A DNA stretch of 64,000 nt, taken from contig NZ_CP080544.1 in the NCBI RefSeq assembly GCF_019551435.1, positions 1,886,001-1,950,000 of the forward strand, given 5' to 3'. Below the pieces are notes generated by a model that worked only from the letters and a program-made list of their open reading frames with translations, ran no database searches and was not told the DNA's origin. Source of the DNA: Lysobacter soyae (GTDB taxonomy: Bacteria; Pseudomonadota; Gammaproteobacteria; Xanthomonadales; Xanthomonadaceae). The position numbers and the translations under genes are program-made. Positions 30,796-40,433 of the stretch are shown here, piece by piece (within the stretch, counting starts at the first letter, position 1; each line of letters opens with the position of its first letter).

Positions 30796-31373
30796 CAGGC
30801 ATCCATCTCTAGAAAATTACGGAGCAGCGCGTGCCCGTTTTCGGTCAGGATCGCCTCCGGATGGAACTGTACCCCATGCACGGGATGGGTTTGATGTCGC
30901 ATCCCCATGATGACGCGCGCATCGCCTTCGTCTGTCCAAGCATTGACCTCCAACACGGAAGGCAAGCTGTCGGGCGCCACCACCAAGGAGTGATAACGCG
31001 TTGCGGTGAACGGCACCGGCAAACCCTTGAAGACGCCACTGCCATCATGCGTCATCAGCGAAGTCTTGCCATGCATGATGTGTCGCGCCCGCACCACCCT
31101 GCCGCCATAGACTTGCCCGATTGCTTGATGCCCCAAACACACGCCGAGAATCGGAATGTTCGGCCCCAGGCGACGAATGGTCTCCATGGAAATTCCCGCT
31201 TCGTCCGGCGTACAGGGTCCCGGCGAAATCACGATGTGCGAGGGCTGTTTTGCCGCGATCTCTTCCACAGAAATCGCATCATTGCGATGCACCTCGGTAT
31301 CGGCGCCCAAGCCTTGCAAGTACTGCACGAGATTCCACGTGAAGCTGTCGTAGTTGTCGAGTACAAGAATCAT
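30795..31373 (-). CDS. trpG: anthranilate synthase component II (glutamine amidotransferase)
   Basis: TrpG (192 aa) supplies ammonia to TrpE, or to PabB where shared. Class I amidotransferase motifs: [13 protein letters not shown], oxyanion [11 protein letters not shown], nucleophile Cys in [11 protein letters not shown], and catalytic His-Glu in GVQFHPEAI. trpE is not within the window; in Xanthomonas it is usually close to rpe and trpG, so its absence from the 133-bp gap here is notable. Confidence 0.95.
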   Translation of the reverse strand: MILVLDNYDSFTWNLVQYLQGLGADTEVHRNDAISVEEIAAKQPSHIVISPGPCTPDEAGISMETIRRLGPNIPILGVCLGHQAIGQVYGGRVVRARHIMHGKTSLMTHDGSGVFKGLPVPFTATRYHSLVVAPDSLPSVLEVNAWTDEGDARVIMGMRHQTHPVHGVQFHPEAILTENGHALLRNFLEMDA

Positions 31374-31462
31374 TCGGCGGTCACGGAAATGTCACAGGGC
31401 GTCGGCAAAATGGAAAGTCATAGCCAAGGATGAAACGCGGGGGACGGAGCCTCCAACTTTCC

Positions 31463-31492
31463 AAAAGCCGATCTGCGCGCAGGTCGGCTTTT
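31463..31492 (-). terminator. intrinsic terminator of rpe
   Basis: AAAAGCCGA and TCGGCTTTT flank an inner palindrome CTGCGCGCAG, giving a long hairpin ending in TTTT on the minus strand, 15 bp after the rpe stop. Confidence 0.85.
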
Positions 31493-31506
31493 CATTTGTC
31501 GGCGAA

Positions 31507-32187
31507 TCAGGCCGCCATCGCAGCGTCGATTTCCGCGCGCATCCGTGAGATGACGTCCGCGTAATCCTTCGCGCCGAAGATCGCGCTGCCGGCCACAAAG
31601 GCGTCGGCACCGGCGGCGGCGATCGCGCCGATGTTGTCGATCTTGACCCCGCCATCCACTTCCAAACGGATGTCGCGCCCACTGCGATCGATACGTTCGC
31701 GCACCGCTTTGAGTTTTTGCAAGGTGCTGTCAATGAACGCCTGACCGCCGAAGCCGGGATTCACCGACATCAATAAGACATAGTCCAGCTCGTCCAACAC
31801 ATAATCGAGCACCTCGACGGGGGTCGCCGGATTCAACACCAAACCCGCCTTGCAGCCTTCGTGCTTGATGAGTTGCACGGTGCGATGGACGTGGCGGCTA
31901 GCTTCGGGATGGAAGCTGATCATCGAAGCCCCTGCCTTGGCAAAGTCGGGAACGATGCGATCCACCGGTTCGACCATCAAGTGGACATCGATGGGCGCCG
32001 TGACACCATGCTTGCGCAGCGCTTCACACACCAACGGCCCGATCGTCAGATTGGGGACGTAGTGGTTGTCCATCACATCGAAATGGACCCAATCCGCACC
32101 CGCGGCGAGCACCGCATCCACTTCCTCGCCCAAACGCGCGAAATTCGCCGACAGGATGGAAGGTGCAATCACAGCGTTCTTGTGCAT
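31507..32187 (-). CDS. rpe: ribulose-phosphate 3-epimerase
   Basis: Rpe (226 aa), a TIM-barrel enzyme of the pentose phosphate pathway. Motifs [52 protein letters not shown] and EVDGGVK carry the metal and phosphate ligands. It is followed by a terminator and is divergent from purC. Confidence 0.97.
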   Translation of the reverse strand: MHKNAVIAPSILSANFARLGEEVDAVLAAGADWVHFDVMDNHYVPNLTIGPLVCEALRKHGVTAPIDVHLMVEPVDRIVPDFAKAGASMISFHPEASRHVHRTVQLIKHEGCKAGLVLNPATPVEVLDYVLDELDYVLLMSVNPGFGGQAFIDSTLQKLKAVRERIDRSGRDIRLEVDGGVKIDNIGAIAAAGADAFVAGSAIFGAKDYADVISRMRAEIDAAMAA

Positions 32188-32286
32188 GGCGTCTGGCGCA
32201 ACGGGGGTGACTGCGCATTTTAGCCTCTCGCGGCACCAGCCCGCGCAGAGGCTGAATTACAATGGCGTTTTGCGGAGCCTTCGCCT

Positions 32287-33183
32287 GTGCCCACCACGCT
32301 TTCGCAGTCCGACCTGCCCGGCCTCGATCTCATGCACCGCGGCAAGGTGCGCGATGTGTACGACTTGAAAGACGGCTGCCTGCTCATGGTGGCATCCGAT
32401 CGCTTGTCGGCCTTCGACGTGGTGTTGCCAAAACCCATCCCGGGCAAGGGCGAAATGCTGTGCCAGATCAGCAATTTCTGGTTTGAAAAAACCGCACACA
32501 TTCTTCCCAACCATCTCACCGGTCGCGCGGTGGAGACCGTCTTGCCCGAGGGTGTCGATCCGTCGCTGTATGCCTTGCGATCGGTCATCACCAAGAAGCT
32601 GAAACCCTTGCCCGTCGAAGCCATCGCGCGCGGCTACTTGATCGGGAGTGGCTGGAAGGACTATCAAAAAACCGGTGCGGTGAGCGGAATCACGTTGCCC
32701 GAAGGTTTGCGTCAAGCCGAACAGTTGCCGGCGCCGATATTCACCCCGTCTTCCAAAGCGGCGGTCGGTGATCATGACGAAAACATCAGTTTCGATGATG
32801 TGGTTGCACTGATCGGTCAAGACCTTGCGGAGCGCGTTCGTGAGGCCACACTCGCGCTGTACAGTTTCGCGCGCGACTTTGCGGCGGAACGCGGCATCAT
32901 CCTTGCCGACACCAAGTTTGAATTCGGCCTGGACGAACAAGGCACTTTGTATGTCATGGACGAAATGCTGACGCCCGATTCATCGCGCTATTGGCCGGCA
33001 GACGGCTACCAAGTCGGTACCAGCCCGCCGAGTTTCGACAAGCAGTTCGTCCGTGACTATCTCGAGACCTTGGATTGGAACAAGACCGCGCCTGGGCCGG
33101 AAGTGCCGGACGACGTGATTGAACGCACCCGCGCCAAGTATGCTGAAGCCTTGGATCGCATCGCGGGCATACGCCTCGACTGA
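32287..33183 (+). CDS. purC: phosphoribosylaminoimidazole-succinocarboxamide synthase
   Basis: PurC (298 aa, the longer yeast-like form) joins aspartate to CAIR with ATP in purine synthesis. [36 protein letters not shown] and [13 protein letters not shown] are diagnostic. It starts with GTG after GGAG. A TACAAT -10-like sequence is at 32258-32263. Confidence 0.97.
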   Translation: MPTTLSQSDLPGLDLMHRGKVRDVYDLKDGCLLMVASDRLSAFDVVLPKPIPGKGEMLCQISNFWFEKTAHILPNHLTGRAVETVLPEGVDPSLYALRSVITKKLKPLPVEAIARGYLIGSGWKDYQKTGAVSGITLPEGLRQAEQLPAPIFTPSSKAAVGDHDENISFDDVVALIGQDLAERVREATLALYSFARDFAAERGIILADTKFEFGLDEQGTLYVMDEMLTPDSSRYWPADGYQVGTSPPSFDKQFVRDYLETLDWNKTAPGPEVPDDVIERTRAKYAEALDRIAGIRLD

Positions 33184-33197
33184 AGGGGAACAACTCG

Positions 33198-33683
33198 GTG
33201 GAAATCGCAGACAGCAACATGCGACCGGTCGATCGATGGTTCGCCAATTACGGCGCCGACCACGTCAACACCGTAAATCAGTGGATCCATGTGTTTTGTG
33301 TCCCGCTGATTTTCTGGTCGATCATGATCATGATCTGGTGCATTCCCGTTCCCGGCACCTGGTTCCGCACGGGCACGTGGGCGGCGCTGTGCATGTTCGG
33401 CGTGTGGATGTTTTATTGGCGCCTGTCCAAACCCTTGGCCTTTGGCGCCTTGGTGTTTTTCATGGCGATCTCTTGGAGTTCGCGTTGGCTCTATCCGCAA
33501 ATGGGCACGCGAAACTTTTTGCTAATGGGGATCGTGGTGTTCGTTTTGGCATGGATCGGCCAGTTCATCGGTCACAAGATCGAAGGGCGCAAACCGAGTT
33601 TCTTCACCGATCTGACCTATCTCTTGATCGGCCCGGCTTGGGTGCTGGCCAAGCTGTTCAAAAAACTGCATCTGCCGTACTGA
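33198..33683 (+). CDS. Mpo1-like (DUF962) membrane protein
   Basis: A 161-residue protein with four hydrophobic segments and the conserved histidines of the Mpo1 family: HVNTVNQWIHVF and GQFIGHKIEGRKPSFF. Yeast Mpo1 is an Fe-dependent dioxygenase acting on 2-hydroxy fatty acids. GTG start 14 bp after purC suggests co-transcription with purC. The substrate in bacteria is uncertain. Confidence 0.85.
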   Translation: MEIADSNMRPVDRWFANYGADHVNTVNQWIHVFCVPLIFWSIMIMIWCIPVPGTWFRTGTWAALCMFGVWMFYWRLSKPLAFGALVFFMAISWSSRWLYPQMGTRNFLLMGIVVFVLAWIGQFIGHKIEGRKPSFFTDLTYLLIGPAWVLAKLFKKLHLPY

Positions 33684-33696
33684 CGCCGCGCAGACC

Positions 33697-34581
33697 ATGG
33701 ATCACAAGCCCGTTCTTGGCCTGAAAGACCTCGGCCTGTTGATGCTCGTAGTTCTTGCATGGGCGTTCAACTTCCTCACCTCTGCCTGGGCGATGCGCGA
33801 AGCCGCACCGTTCCTTTTCACGGCAATGCGCTTCGGCTTGCTGTTGCTGCCGATGCTGTTCTTGATGAAGCTGCCGCCCAAGGGTCAGCGGCTGCGGCTC
33901 GCCATCGTCAGCTTGTTGATCGGCGTGGCGCACTTCGGGTTGAGCTTTCTGGCCTTGCACATGGCAGGACAACTCACCTCGCCCGCCATCGTCACGCAAT
34001 CCTACGTTCCGATGACCGTCATCTTGGGGCGCTTTTTCTTGGGCGAACACTTCGGCTGGCGCACCGGTCTTTCCATCGGCATCGCATTTCTGGGCGTGTT
34101 GGTCTTGGGCTTGGATCCGGCAGTGTTGGCGAACCCGGCCGCCCTCTACACGATGTTGGTCGCCGCCTTGATGCTGGCCATTGCCACTGTGCTGATGAAG
34201 GGGCTGCAAGGGATTGACGTTTGGACGCAGCAGGGATGGATGGCGGTGCTCAGTATCGTTCCGCTACTGATCATCAGCGCGATATTCGAACCGGGACAGC
34301 TGGCGAAATTGCCGGATTTCACATGGCGCGTTTGGGTCGGCGCTGCGTACTCCGCGTTCGTATCTTCACTCTTGGGCCACGGCCTTTATTTCGCCTTGGT
34401 GAAGCGTCACCCGGTGGCGCAATTGATGCCGTGGATGCTGTTGGTACCCGTGATCACCGCCGCGCTGGGCGTCTTCTTGTGGGGTGACCAGCCGGGGTCT
34501 CGCGTATGGATGGGCGGCGCGATGATCTTGGGCGGCGTGTTCTACATCGCCCTGCGGCGACTGGCGCGTGCTTCAAGCTGA
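33697..34581 (+). CDS. EamA family (DMT) transporter
   Basis: A 294-residue exporter-type protein with about ten hydrophobic segments in two EamA repeats (about 10-145 and 155-290). The first repeat starts LVVLAWAFNFLTSAWAM and includes PMTVILGRFFLGEHFGWR; the second has LFWG-like FLWGDQPG. Substrate, typically amino acids or metabolites, is unknown. Its 3' end overlaps convergent nhaA by 9 bp. Confidence 0.87.
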   Translation: MDHKPVLGLKDLGLLMLVVLAWAFNFLTSAWAMREAAPFLFTAMRFGLLLLPMLFLMKLPPKGQRLRLAIVSLLIGVAHFGLSFLALHMAGQLTSPAIVTQSYVPMTVILGRFFLGEHFGWRTGLSIGIAFLGVLVLGLDPAVLANPAALYTMLVAALMLAIATVLMKGLQGIDVWTQQGWMAVLSIVPLLIISAIFEPGQLAKLPDFTWRVWVGAAYSAFVSSLLGHGLYFALVKRHPVAQLMPWMLLVPVITAALGVFLWGDQPGSRVWMGGAMILGGVFYIALRRLARASS

Positions 34582-35802
34582 GCGCTTGGGCAGCGTGAAA
34601 AACAACCAGAGATAGCCGAGCACAGCGGCAACACAGGAGGCTGCGAGAATCGCCAGGACACTGTGATCGAAATTGGCGCCGACTTCGCCGAAGGCCAAGC
34701 CTGAAATAAACAAGCTCATCGTAAAACCGATGCCGCACAAAACGCCCAGACCCAACAAAGCACTGAAGTTGAGATCCGAAGGCAAGCGCGCAATACGGGT
34801 GGTATGACACAATAAGGCGACCGTGACCACGCCGATCGGCTTGCCCAACACGAGACCCACCAACACGCCGAGCGACAGCGGCGTTGCCAGGTCCGCCAAG
34901 CTGAAGTCGGCAATCATGAGTCCGGCATTGACGAATGCAAACAGGGGCAAGATCAAATACGCCACCCATGGATGCAAGATGTGCTCCAGGGACTCGAGCG
35001 GGGTTTGCGACGATGCCGCACGATCCGAATCCGCGCGCGTGTGCGGGATGCACAAGCCGGTGACTACACCGGCCAAGGTGGCATGGACACCGGATTTCAA
35101 GACGCACACCCAAACCACACAACCGAGAATCAAGTACGGCGTGATGGCACGGACGCCGCAACGATTGAGCACGATCATGGTGGCCACGGCGATGGCGGCA
35201 AAGCCCAACGCCAGCATGGAGAGCTCGTTGGTATAGAAAATGGCGATGATCAAAATCGCCACCAGGTCGTCGATCACCGCGATGGCCGACAGCAGCACCT
35301 TCATGCTGTTCGGCACGCGCGAACCCAACAAGGACAACACGCCCAGCGCAAAGGCGATGTCCGTCGCGGTGGGAATGGCCCAACCTCGCATCAGCGCCGC
35401 ATCACCGCGATTGAATGCCGTGTAGATCAATGCCGGCACGGCGACACCGCCTGCCGCACACATCAGCGGCAAGACCAATTGGCCCTTCTTCGACAATTGT
35501 CCGGAAATGGCCTCACGTTTGATTTCGAGGGCCACCAAGAGAAAAAAGACCGCCATCAAGCCATCGTTGATCCACAACAACATCGGCTTGGCGATATCGA
35601 GCGAACCCACCCGGATCTGCAACGGCATTTCACGGAAGTGTTCGTAAAACTGCTCAAGCGGTGAATTCGCACAAATCAATGCAAGCAACGCCGCGCCGAT
35701 CAACAAAATGCCGCCGGCCGCCTCAAGGCGTAGAAAATCTGCCGCCAATCGGGCTGCGCGTTGGGCGAGACGGGTTTCGTTGCCTGCGTTTTTCTGTTCC
35801 AT
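34573..35802 (-). CDS. nhaA: Na+/H+ antiporter NhaA
   Basis: NhaA (409 aa) exchanges two protons for one sodium ion at the inner membrane. Twelve hydrophobic segments are visible. The ion-binding aspartates appear in AIAVIDDLVAILIIAIFY, and the TATDIAFALGVLSLLG helix is intact. ATG 35802 follows AGGAAG. It is divergent from the unknown gene at 35932, with an inverted repeat between. Confidence 0.95.
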   Translation of the reverse strand: MEQKNAGNETRLAQRAARLAADFLRLEAAGGILLIGAALLALICANSPLEQFYEHFREMPLQIRVGSLDIAKPMLLWINDGLMAVFFLLVALEIKREAISGQLSKKGQLVLPLMCAAGGVAVPALIYTAFNRGDAALMRGWAIPTATDIAFALGVLSLLGSRVPNSMKVLLSAIAVIDDLVAILIIAIFYTNELSMLALGFAAIAVATMIVLNRCGVRAITPYLILGCVVWVCVLKSGVHATLAGVVTGLCIPHTRADSDRAASSQTPLESLEHILHPWVAYLILPLFAFVNAGLMIADFSLADLATPLSLGVLVGLVLGKPIGVVTVALLCHTTRIARLPSDLNFSALLGLGVLCGIGFTMSLFISGLAFGEVGANFDHSVLAILAASCVAAVLGYLWLFFTLPKRSA

Positions 35803-35852
35803 CCAGCTTCCTATGCTTTTGTGCGCTTCGTCACAGATGCCATATCAAAATT

Positions 35853-35869
35853 GAAACTGCGAAAGTTTC
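35853..35869. promoter_or_regulatory. inverted repeat in nhaA / 35932 divergent gap
   Basis: GAAACT-GCGAA-AGTTTC, a 6-bp perfect inverted repeat, about 50 bp before nhaA and 63 bp before the rightward gene. It may be an operator; nothing else supports this. Confidence 0.35.
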
Positions 35870-35931
35870 GTAATCGCACTGTCACCGCCTTCCTCAAGAG
35901 TACCGGTTGTTTTCAGAAGGCAGTGGCCATT

Positions 35932-36693
35932 ATGCAATTGCACAAGACCTCGCTTGCTAAAGAAGTGTTGGCGCGTCACGGTGCCGAGCTGTCTCAAGCG
36001 CAGCGGCGGGTGCTGATCCTCTGTGATGGTGAGCGCTCGATCGACCGCATCGTCGGCATGCTCGGAATGGGCGCCCTCGCGGATATCGACGGCCTGGTGA
36101 AGCAGGGGTTCCTTTCCCACGATGCGCAAAGTGCCGGCGAACAGATTCGTAGCCGCCCCGAAAACGGCGTCAAGCAACTGCTCGGCTCACTGCGCAGCAA
36201 ACGCGATGAAGTCGCCAAACAGGTGTCCTTGGCGACCGAGTCCATCGCACAAGCCCGCGCAGCGAAATCCGCCACGACCGTCACCACGCTGATCGATTCT
36301 GCGCATTCCACGCCCGCACCAGCAGCAACCGCGCCCGTGAACACCACGCGCCCTGCGCAACGCCGTTCCATTGCGGCGGCGAAAATGTACATGGTGGACA
36401 TGCTGCAACTGCAACGCGACATGCACGCGTCTTCCATCGCGGTCGAAATGCAGACGACCACGCAGGAAGACGAATTGGTGGACGCGATGATTGCCGGCAT
36501 GTGTTTCATCCACGGTCACACCAAAGTCAGCATGGCGGTGCGCGTCGCGGAACGTCTGATGGAAGTTTTGCCTGAAGCACATGTGGATCGCGTCAATGCA
36601 GCTTGGGTCGCCTTGAATGCGCAGGATGTTGATGCCGCGGCCGCGATGTCTGCGACCGCAACGCTGGCGACTCAGGCACAGCCTTCGACGTAA
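35932..36693 (+). CDS. conserved-looking protein of unknown function
   Basis: I do not recognise this 253-residue protein. The open frame extends up to 35761, overlapping nhaA, but MQLHKTSLAKEVLARHG at 35932 is the sensible start. The first 60 residues (AQRRVLILCDGERSIDRIVGML, DGLVKQGFLS) look like a winged-helix-type or PqqD-like small domain; a low-complexity Ala/Thr/Pro linker follows (about 105-145); the C-terminal 90 residues are helical. No signal peptide or membrane segment. Its end overlaps the convergent lipoprotein gene by 22 bp. Confidence 0.7.
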   Translation: MQLHKTSLAKEVLARHGAELSQAQRRVLILCDGERSIDRIVGMLGMGALADIDGLVKQGFLSHDAQSAGEQIRSRPENGVKQLLGSLRSKRDEVAKQVSLATESIAQARAAKSATTVTTLIDSAHSTPAPAATAPVNTTRPAQRRSIAAAKMYMVDMLQLQRDMHASSIAVEMQTTTQEDELVDAMIAGMCFIHGHTKVSMAVRVAERLMEVLPEAHVDRVNAAWVALNAQDVDAAAAMSATATLATQAQPST

Positions 36694-37304
36694 TCAATCG
36701 CGGGCGGACGCCCCACGCGCCAGTCTTGAACCACACCGGCCTTGTCGGTGGCGAAAATCAAGACGTCGTCACCGTGCTTGATGCGCAGATATTTGCCGTC
36801 TGTGTACTTGTGCGGTTGAACGTCGATGGTCTTGCCGTACATGGACTCGATGTCGGCCATGGAAGCGCCGACTTTGCCGCCACCGGGCGCGACTTCTTTT
36901 GCACTCTCGGTGCTGTAGCGGGCGAATTTTCCGTCAACGAACATGAAGGCCAATGCCGCGCTGGTCTTCGCGGATTTCGGCATGAGGTGGAAGCAGGCCG
37001 GATCTTCCTTCAAGTTTTTCAACTCACCGCCCCACGCGCGGGTAAACGCGGCTTCGTCCATTCCGAAACGCGTATCGCCATAGCCACCCCATTGGGCCAG
37101 GCCTCGCGCCTCCGGTTCGGCGGGCGCCGGTGCGGGCGTGCTGTCTGCCGGAGGGAGATCTGATGCAGGTGTTGAATCCTGCGCATTGACCGGTGGGGTC
37201 GACGTCGCCGGTGACGGGGTGGCATCCGAGGTCGGTGCCGGGGCTTGGGGTTGCGTGCATGCCGCAAGGGCGGAAACCAAGGTGGCAAGAATCAGTCGGC
37301 GCAT
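36672..37304 (-). CDS. predicted lipoprotein of unknown function
   Basis: A 210-residue protein from ATG 37304, which follows AGGAG. The signal peptide ends in the lipobox ALAAC (Cys16). A Pro/Ser/Thr-rich linker (about 17-65) leads to a folded part with YGDTRFGMDEAAFTRAWGG, CFHLMP, and a final Cys-Ala. The FGMDEAAF..W pattern is common in small secreted proteins that detect or bind at the envelope, but I cannot assign a function. Confidence 0.8.
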   Translation of the reverse strand: MRRLILATLVSALAACTQPQAPAPTSDATPSPATSTPPVNAQDSTPASDLPPADSTPAPAPAEPEARGLAQWGGYGDTRFGMDEAAFTRAWGGELKNLKEDPACFHLMPKSAKTSAALAFMFVDGKFARYSTESAKEVAPGGGKVGASMADIESMYGKTIDVQPHKYTDGKYLRIKHGDDVLIFATDKAGVVQDWRVGRPPAIDYVEGCA

Positions 37305-37398
37305 CGTGCGCTCCTGTGCATGAACTTGCTTACACCTTCGCGGAATGCACATGAACGGCTTGTCCAGACGGACAAGACCGTTCATCTCCGCATCCATG

Positions 37399-38694
37399 TC
37401 AGGCCGGCTTGAAGTGCTTTTCCAAACCCGCCCAGCATTCAATGTATTCGGCTTGGCGATGTGCGGCATCCATCGCCTGCTGCGAAGGACGGATGACATG
37501 GCGCGACTCGAACATGAAGGCCATGGTGTCCCGGATGTAGTCCGGCTTGGTGGTGTCCGCTTGGCTCGCCTTTTCAAAGGTGGCCGCATCCGGGCCGTGA
37601 CCGGTCATGCAGTTATGGATCGAGCAGCCGCCCGGTGCAAAGCCTTCGGCTTTCGCGTCGTAGGCTCCGTGAATCAAGCCCATGCATTCGCTGGCGATAT
37701 TGCGATGGAACCACGGCGGGCGGAAGGTATCTTGCATCGCCAAAATGCGCGGTCCGAACACGACAAAATCGAGATTGCCGACACCCGGCGTATCCGACGG
37801 CGAATGCAGCACGAGGAAAATTGACGGGTCGGGATGATCGAAGCTGATCGAGCCGATCGTATTGAATTTGCGCAAATCGTATTTGTACGGCACATGATTG
37901 CCATGCCAACCGACCACATCCAGCGGTGAGTGGCCGATGTCGGCACGCCACAAGTGGCCTTGGAACTTCGCGACCAGTTCGAAGTCGCCTTCCTGGTCTT
38001 CGTAGCTTGCGCAGGGCGTCAGGAAATCACGCGGTTGCGCCAATCCATTGCTGCCGATGGGGCCGAGATCCGGCAATCGCAAGAACGCGCCGAAATTCTC
38101 GCAGACATAGCCACGGGATTCCCGGTCCGGCAAATTCACCTTGAAGCGGATGCCGCGCGGAATCACCGCCACTTCTTGCGGCGTCACTTCCAACACGCCC
38201 AACTCGGTGCAGATCACCAATCGCCCTTGCTGCGGGACGATCAACATTTCGCCATCGGCGTTGTAGAAGTAACGGCCGGACATGTCGGCGTTAGCCGAAT
38301 ACAAATGGATGCCGATACCGCTGCCGGCAGCCGGCGAGCCATTGCCGCCCATCGTGAAAAGACCCTCGATGAAGTCAACCTTCGATGCCGGCATCGGCAT
38401 CGGACTCCAACGTAGTTGCTCGGGCGTCACCGGCCCTTGACCGAAGTCGTTATGGAAGTGCGCTTGGGTGAAGGGCGTGAACTTTCCGTGCATCGCCGCC
38501 GGACGGATGCGATAGGTCCAGGTGCGGCGATTGCTGTTGCGCGGCGCGGTGAACGCCGTCCCGCTGATCTGTTCGGCATACAACCCGTGCGCCACCCGTT
38601 GCGGACTGTTACGGCCGTCCGGCAAGGTGCCTGCCAAGGCTTCCGTGGCGAATTCGTTGCCGAATCCGCTCATATAACCCGTTTGCTTCACCAT
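37399..38694 (-). CDS. hmgA: homogentisate 1,2-dioxygenase
   Basis: HmgA (431 aa) opens the ring of homogentisate using Fe(II) and O2. Family blocks [40 protein letters not shown] and, near the C-terminus, [12 protein letters not shown] with [16 protein letters not shown] carrying iron ligands are visible. It starts 18 bp after hpd on the same strand, so both should use the hpd promoter. A long antisense frame here is not coding. Confidence 0.96.
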   Translation of the reverse strand: MVKQTGYMSGFGNEFATEALAGTLPDGRNSPQRVAHGLYAEQISGTAFTAPRNSNRRTWTYRIRPAAMHGKFTPFTQAHFHNDFGQGPVTPEQLRWSPMPMPASKVDFIEGLFTMGGNGSPAAGSGIGIHLYSANADMSGRYFYNADGEMLIVPQQGRLVICTELGVLEVTPQEVAVIPRGIRFKVNLPDRESRGYVCENFGAFLRLPDLGPIGSNGLAQPRDFLTPCASYEDQEGDFELVAKFQGHLWRADIGHSPLDVVGWHGNHVPYKYDLRKFNTIGSISFDHPDPSIFLVLHSPSDTPGVGNLDFVVFGPRILAMQDTFRPPWFHRNIASECMGLIHGAYDAKAEGFAPGGCSIHNCMTGHGPDAATFEKASQADTTKPDYIRDTMAFMFESRHVIRPSQQAMDAAHRQAEYIECWAGLEKHFKPA

Positions 38695-38712
38695 TCCGCT
38701 GCTCCCGATGGC

Positions 38713-39813
38713 TTACAGCACGCCGCGCTTCATCTGGTCGCGCTCGATCGACTCGAACAAGGCTTGGAAATTGCCCTCACCGAAGCCTTCGTTGCCCTTG
38801 CGTTGGATGATCTCGAAAAAGATCGGTCCGAATGCGTTCTGGGTGAAGATCTGCAACAACTTGCGTTGCTTGGTTTCCATGTCGGCATCGATCAGGATCG
38901 AGTTCTTGCGCAAGCGCTCGACGTCTTCACCGTGGTTCGGCACGCGCACGTCAATCACATCGAAATAGGTGTCCGGCGTGTCGAGGAATTTCACGCCCTT
39001 GGCATGCATGGCTTCGATCGATTCGTAAATGTTGTTGGTGAACAGGGCGATGTGTTGGATGCCCTCGCCCTTGTAGTCACGCAGGTATTCGTTGATTTGG
39101 CTCTTTTCATCCGAAGACTCGTTGAGCGGAATACGCACGACGCCGTCGGGTGCGGTCATGGCCTTGGAGAGCAGGCCGGTCTTCGAACCCTTGATGTCGA
39201 AGTAGCGAATTTCGCGGAAGTTGAACAACTTCTCGTAATAATCCGACCACTTCTGCATGTTGCCGAGGAACAGATTGTGCGTGAGATGGTCGATGAAGGT
39301 CAGACCGAAACCCTTGGGCTGCGTGTCGACACCTTCAAACGCTACAAAGTCGGCATACAGGGCATCGTTGTTGCTATCGATCAGATACAACATGCAATCG
39401 CCGATGCCTTTGATCACCGGCGCGTCCACCGCCTTGGTCTCCGCCTTGAAATCCATCGCCTCGCCACCGTTGGCAATGACATGGGCCAAGACCGTTTCCG
39501 TGGGCTGGTTGAAGTTCACGGCAAAACCGCAGGCGGAAGGACCGTGCTTCTCGGCGAAGTCCGAGGCGAACGAGTCTTGTGTTTCATTCAACAGGAAGTT
39601 GATGCCGCCTTGACGGAACAAGGTGATGTCGCGCGTTGCATGTTTGCCGATCGCCGTGAAACCCATGCCCTCCAGGTATTCGCGCATGCGCGCGCCTTCA
39701 CCTTTGGGCGCGGCGAATTCAACGAATTCGAAACCAGCGATGCCCATCGGATTGTCGAAGGTGGTCGGCACCATGCCGAGGTCGAGGTCGGGTTTGGCGC
39801 GTTGGATGGACAT
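38713..39813 (-). CDS. hpd: 4-hydroxyphenylpyruvate dioxygenase
   Basis: Hpd (366 aa) turns 4-hydroxyphenylpyruvate into homogentisate. It has two vicinal-oxygen-chelate halves; iron ligands are the His of LTFIDHLTHNLFLGNM, the His of GEGIQHIALFTNNIY and the Glu of GPIFFEIIQRKGNEGFGEGNF (cited in part). ATG 39813 follows GGAGA. A well-spaced promoter with an embedded palindrome lies just upstream. Confidence 0.97.
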   Translation of the reverse strand: MSIQRAKPDLDLGMVPTTFDNPMGIAGFEFVEFAAPKGEGARMREYLEGMGFTAIGKHATRDITLFRQGGINFLLNETQDSFASDFAEKHGPSACGFAVNFNQPTETVLAHVIANGGEAMDFKAETKAVDAPVIKGIGDCMLYLIDSNNDALYADFVAFEGVDTQPKGFGLTFIDHLTHNLFLGNMQKWSDYYEKLFNFREIRYFDIKGSKTGLLSKAMTAPDGVVRIPLNESSDEKSQINEYLRDYKGEGIQHIALFTNNIYESIEAMHAKGVKFLDTPDTYFDVIDVRVPNHGEDVERLRKNSILIDADMETKQRKLLQIFTQNAFGPIFFEIIQRKGNEGFGEGNFQALFESIERDQMKRGVL

Positions 39814-39845
39814 GGCGGTCTCCAGAAATGGTTGCGAAGACAGTC

Positions 39846-39874
39846 TTTATAGTTTCAAATGAAACCAATTTCAA
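39846..39874 (-). promoter_or_regulatory. promoter of hpd-hmgA
   Basis: On the minus strand TTGAAA (39874-39869), exactly 17 bp, then TATAAA (39851-39846). This gives a near-consensus sigma-70 promoter about 33 bp before the hpd start. Confidence 0.75.
39852..39865. promoter_or_regulatory. probable MarR-family operator inside the hpd promoter
   Basis: GTTTC-AAAT-GAAAC is a palindrome with perfect 5-bp arms lying wholly in the spacer between -35 and -10 of hpd and 22 bp before the MarR gene. Binding there would block hpd-hmgA transcription. Confidence 0.65.
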
Positions 39875-39887
39875 GAGACGCGGGCGG

Positions 39888-40358
39888 ATGGCAGCAAAAC
39901 CTCGGAAAATGAATGCGGATGCGGCGTTGGTGCTGGAGGAATTCGTGCCCTACCGGTTGTCGGTGCTATCTAACCGTATCAGTGCACGGATCGCCGAGCT
40001 GTACCAGGCCGAGTTCGATTTGTCGGTGACAGAATGGCGCATCATCGCGGTGTTGGGACGCTTCCATGCCCTGTCTGCCAACGAGGTCGCCGCCCGTACC
40101 GCGATGGACAAAGTCACCGTCAGCCGAACGGTCGCGCGACTGCTCGAGCGCAAGCTGCTCAAGCGCAAATTCGACGCCGGTGATCGCCGCAAGTCCATTT
40201 TGGATCTGAGTGCTTCGGGAACGCGCCTGCATGCGCAAATCGCGCCGTTGGCCCTGGCACTGGAAGCGCGCCTGCTATCCGGATTCAATACCCTGGAACA
40301 TGAGGCGCTCGAGGCACTGTTCGACAAGCTCGAGTCCGGACTGGCTTCCTTGTCCTGA
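39888..40358 (+). CDS. MarR-family regulator of homogentisate genes
   Basis: A 156-residue winged-helix regulator. The recognition region SANEVAARTAMDKVTVSRTVARLLERK is at about 64-90 (cited in parts: VAARTAMDKVTVSR) and the wing has DAGDRRKSILDLS. Start at ATG 39888 after GGGCGG; the frame is open upstream. Divergent placement from hpd-hmgA and the palindrome in between suggest that it represses the tyrosine pathway and responds to a pathway intermediate such as 4-hydroxyphenylpyruvate or homogentisate. Confidence 0.85.
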   Translation: MAAKPRKMNADAALVLEEFVPYRLSVLSNRISARIAELYQAEFDLSVTEWRIIAVLGRFHALSANEVAARTAMDKVTVSRTVARLLERKLLKRKFDAGDRRKSILDLSASGTRLHAQIAPLALALEARLLSGFNTLEHEALEALFDKLESGLASLS

Positions 40359-40381
40359 GCACCCACATGCCGAACGAAAGA

Positions 40382-40409
40382 AAAAGGCCCGCTTCGCAGC
40401 GGGCCTTTT
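40382..40409. terminator. bidirectional intrinsic terminator
   Basis: AAAAGGCCCGC-TTCGCA-GCGGGCCTTTT, an 11-bp perfect stem with A and T flanks, between the convergent MarR and POT transporter genes. Confidence 0.93.
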
Positions 40410-40433
40410 CTGTTGAACCTGATGATCGCGACC

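Noticed and set aside
38416..39852. Rightward 478-residue open frame over hmgA and hpd
   Set aside because: It lies opposite two well-conserved enzymes and is rich in His, Arg and Val as expected of an antisense shadow in GC-rich DNA.
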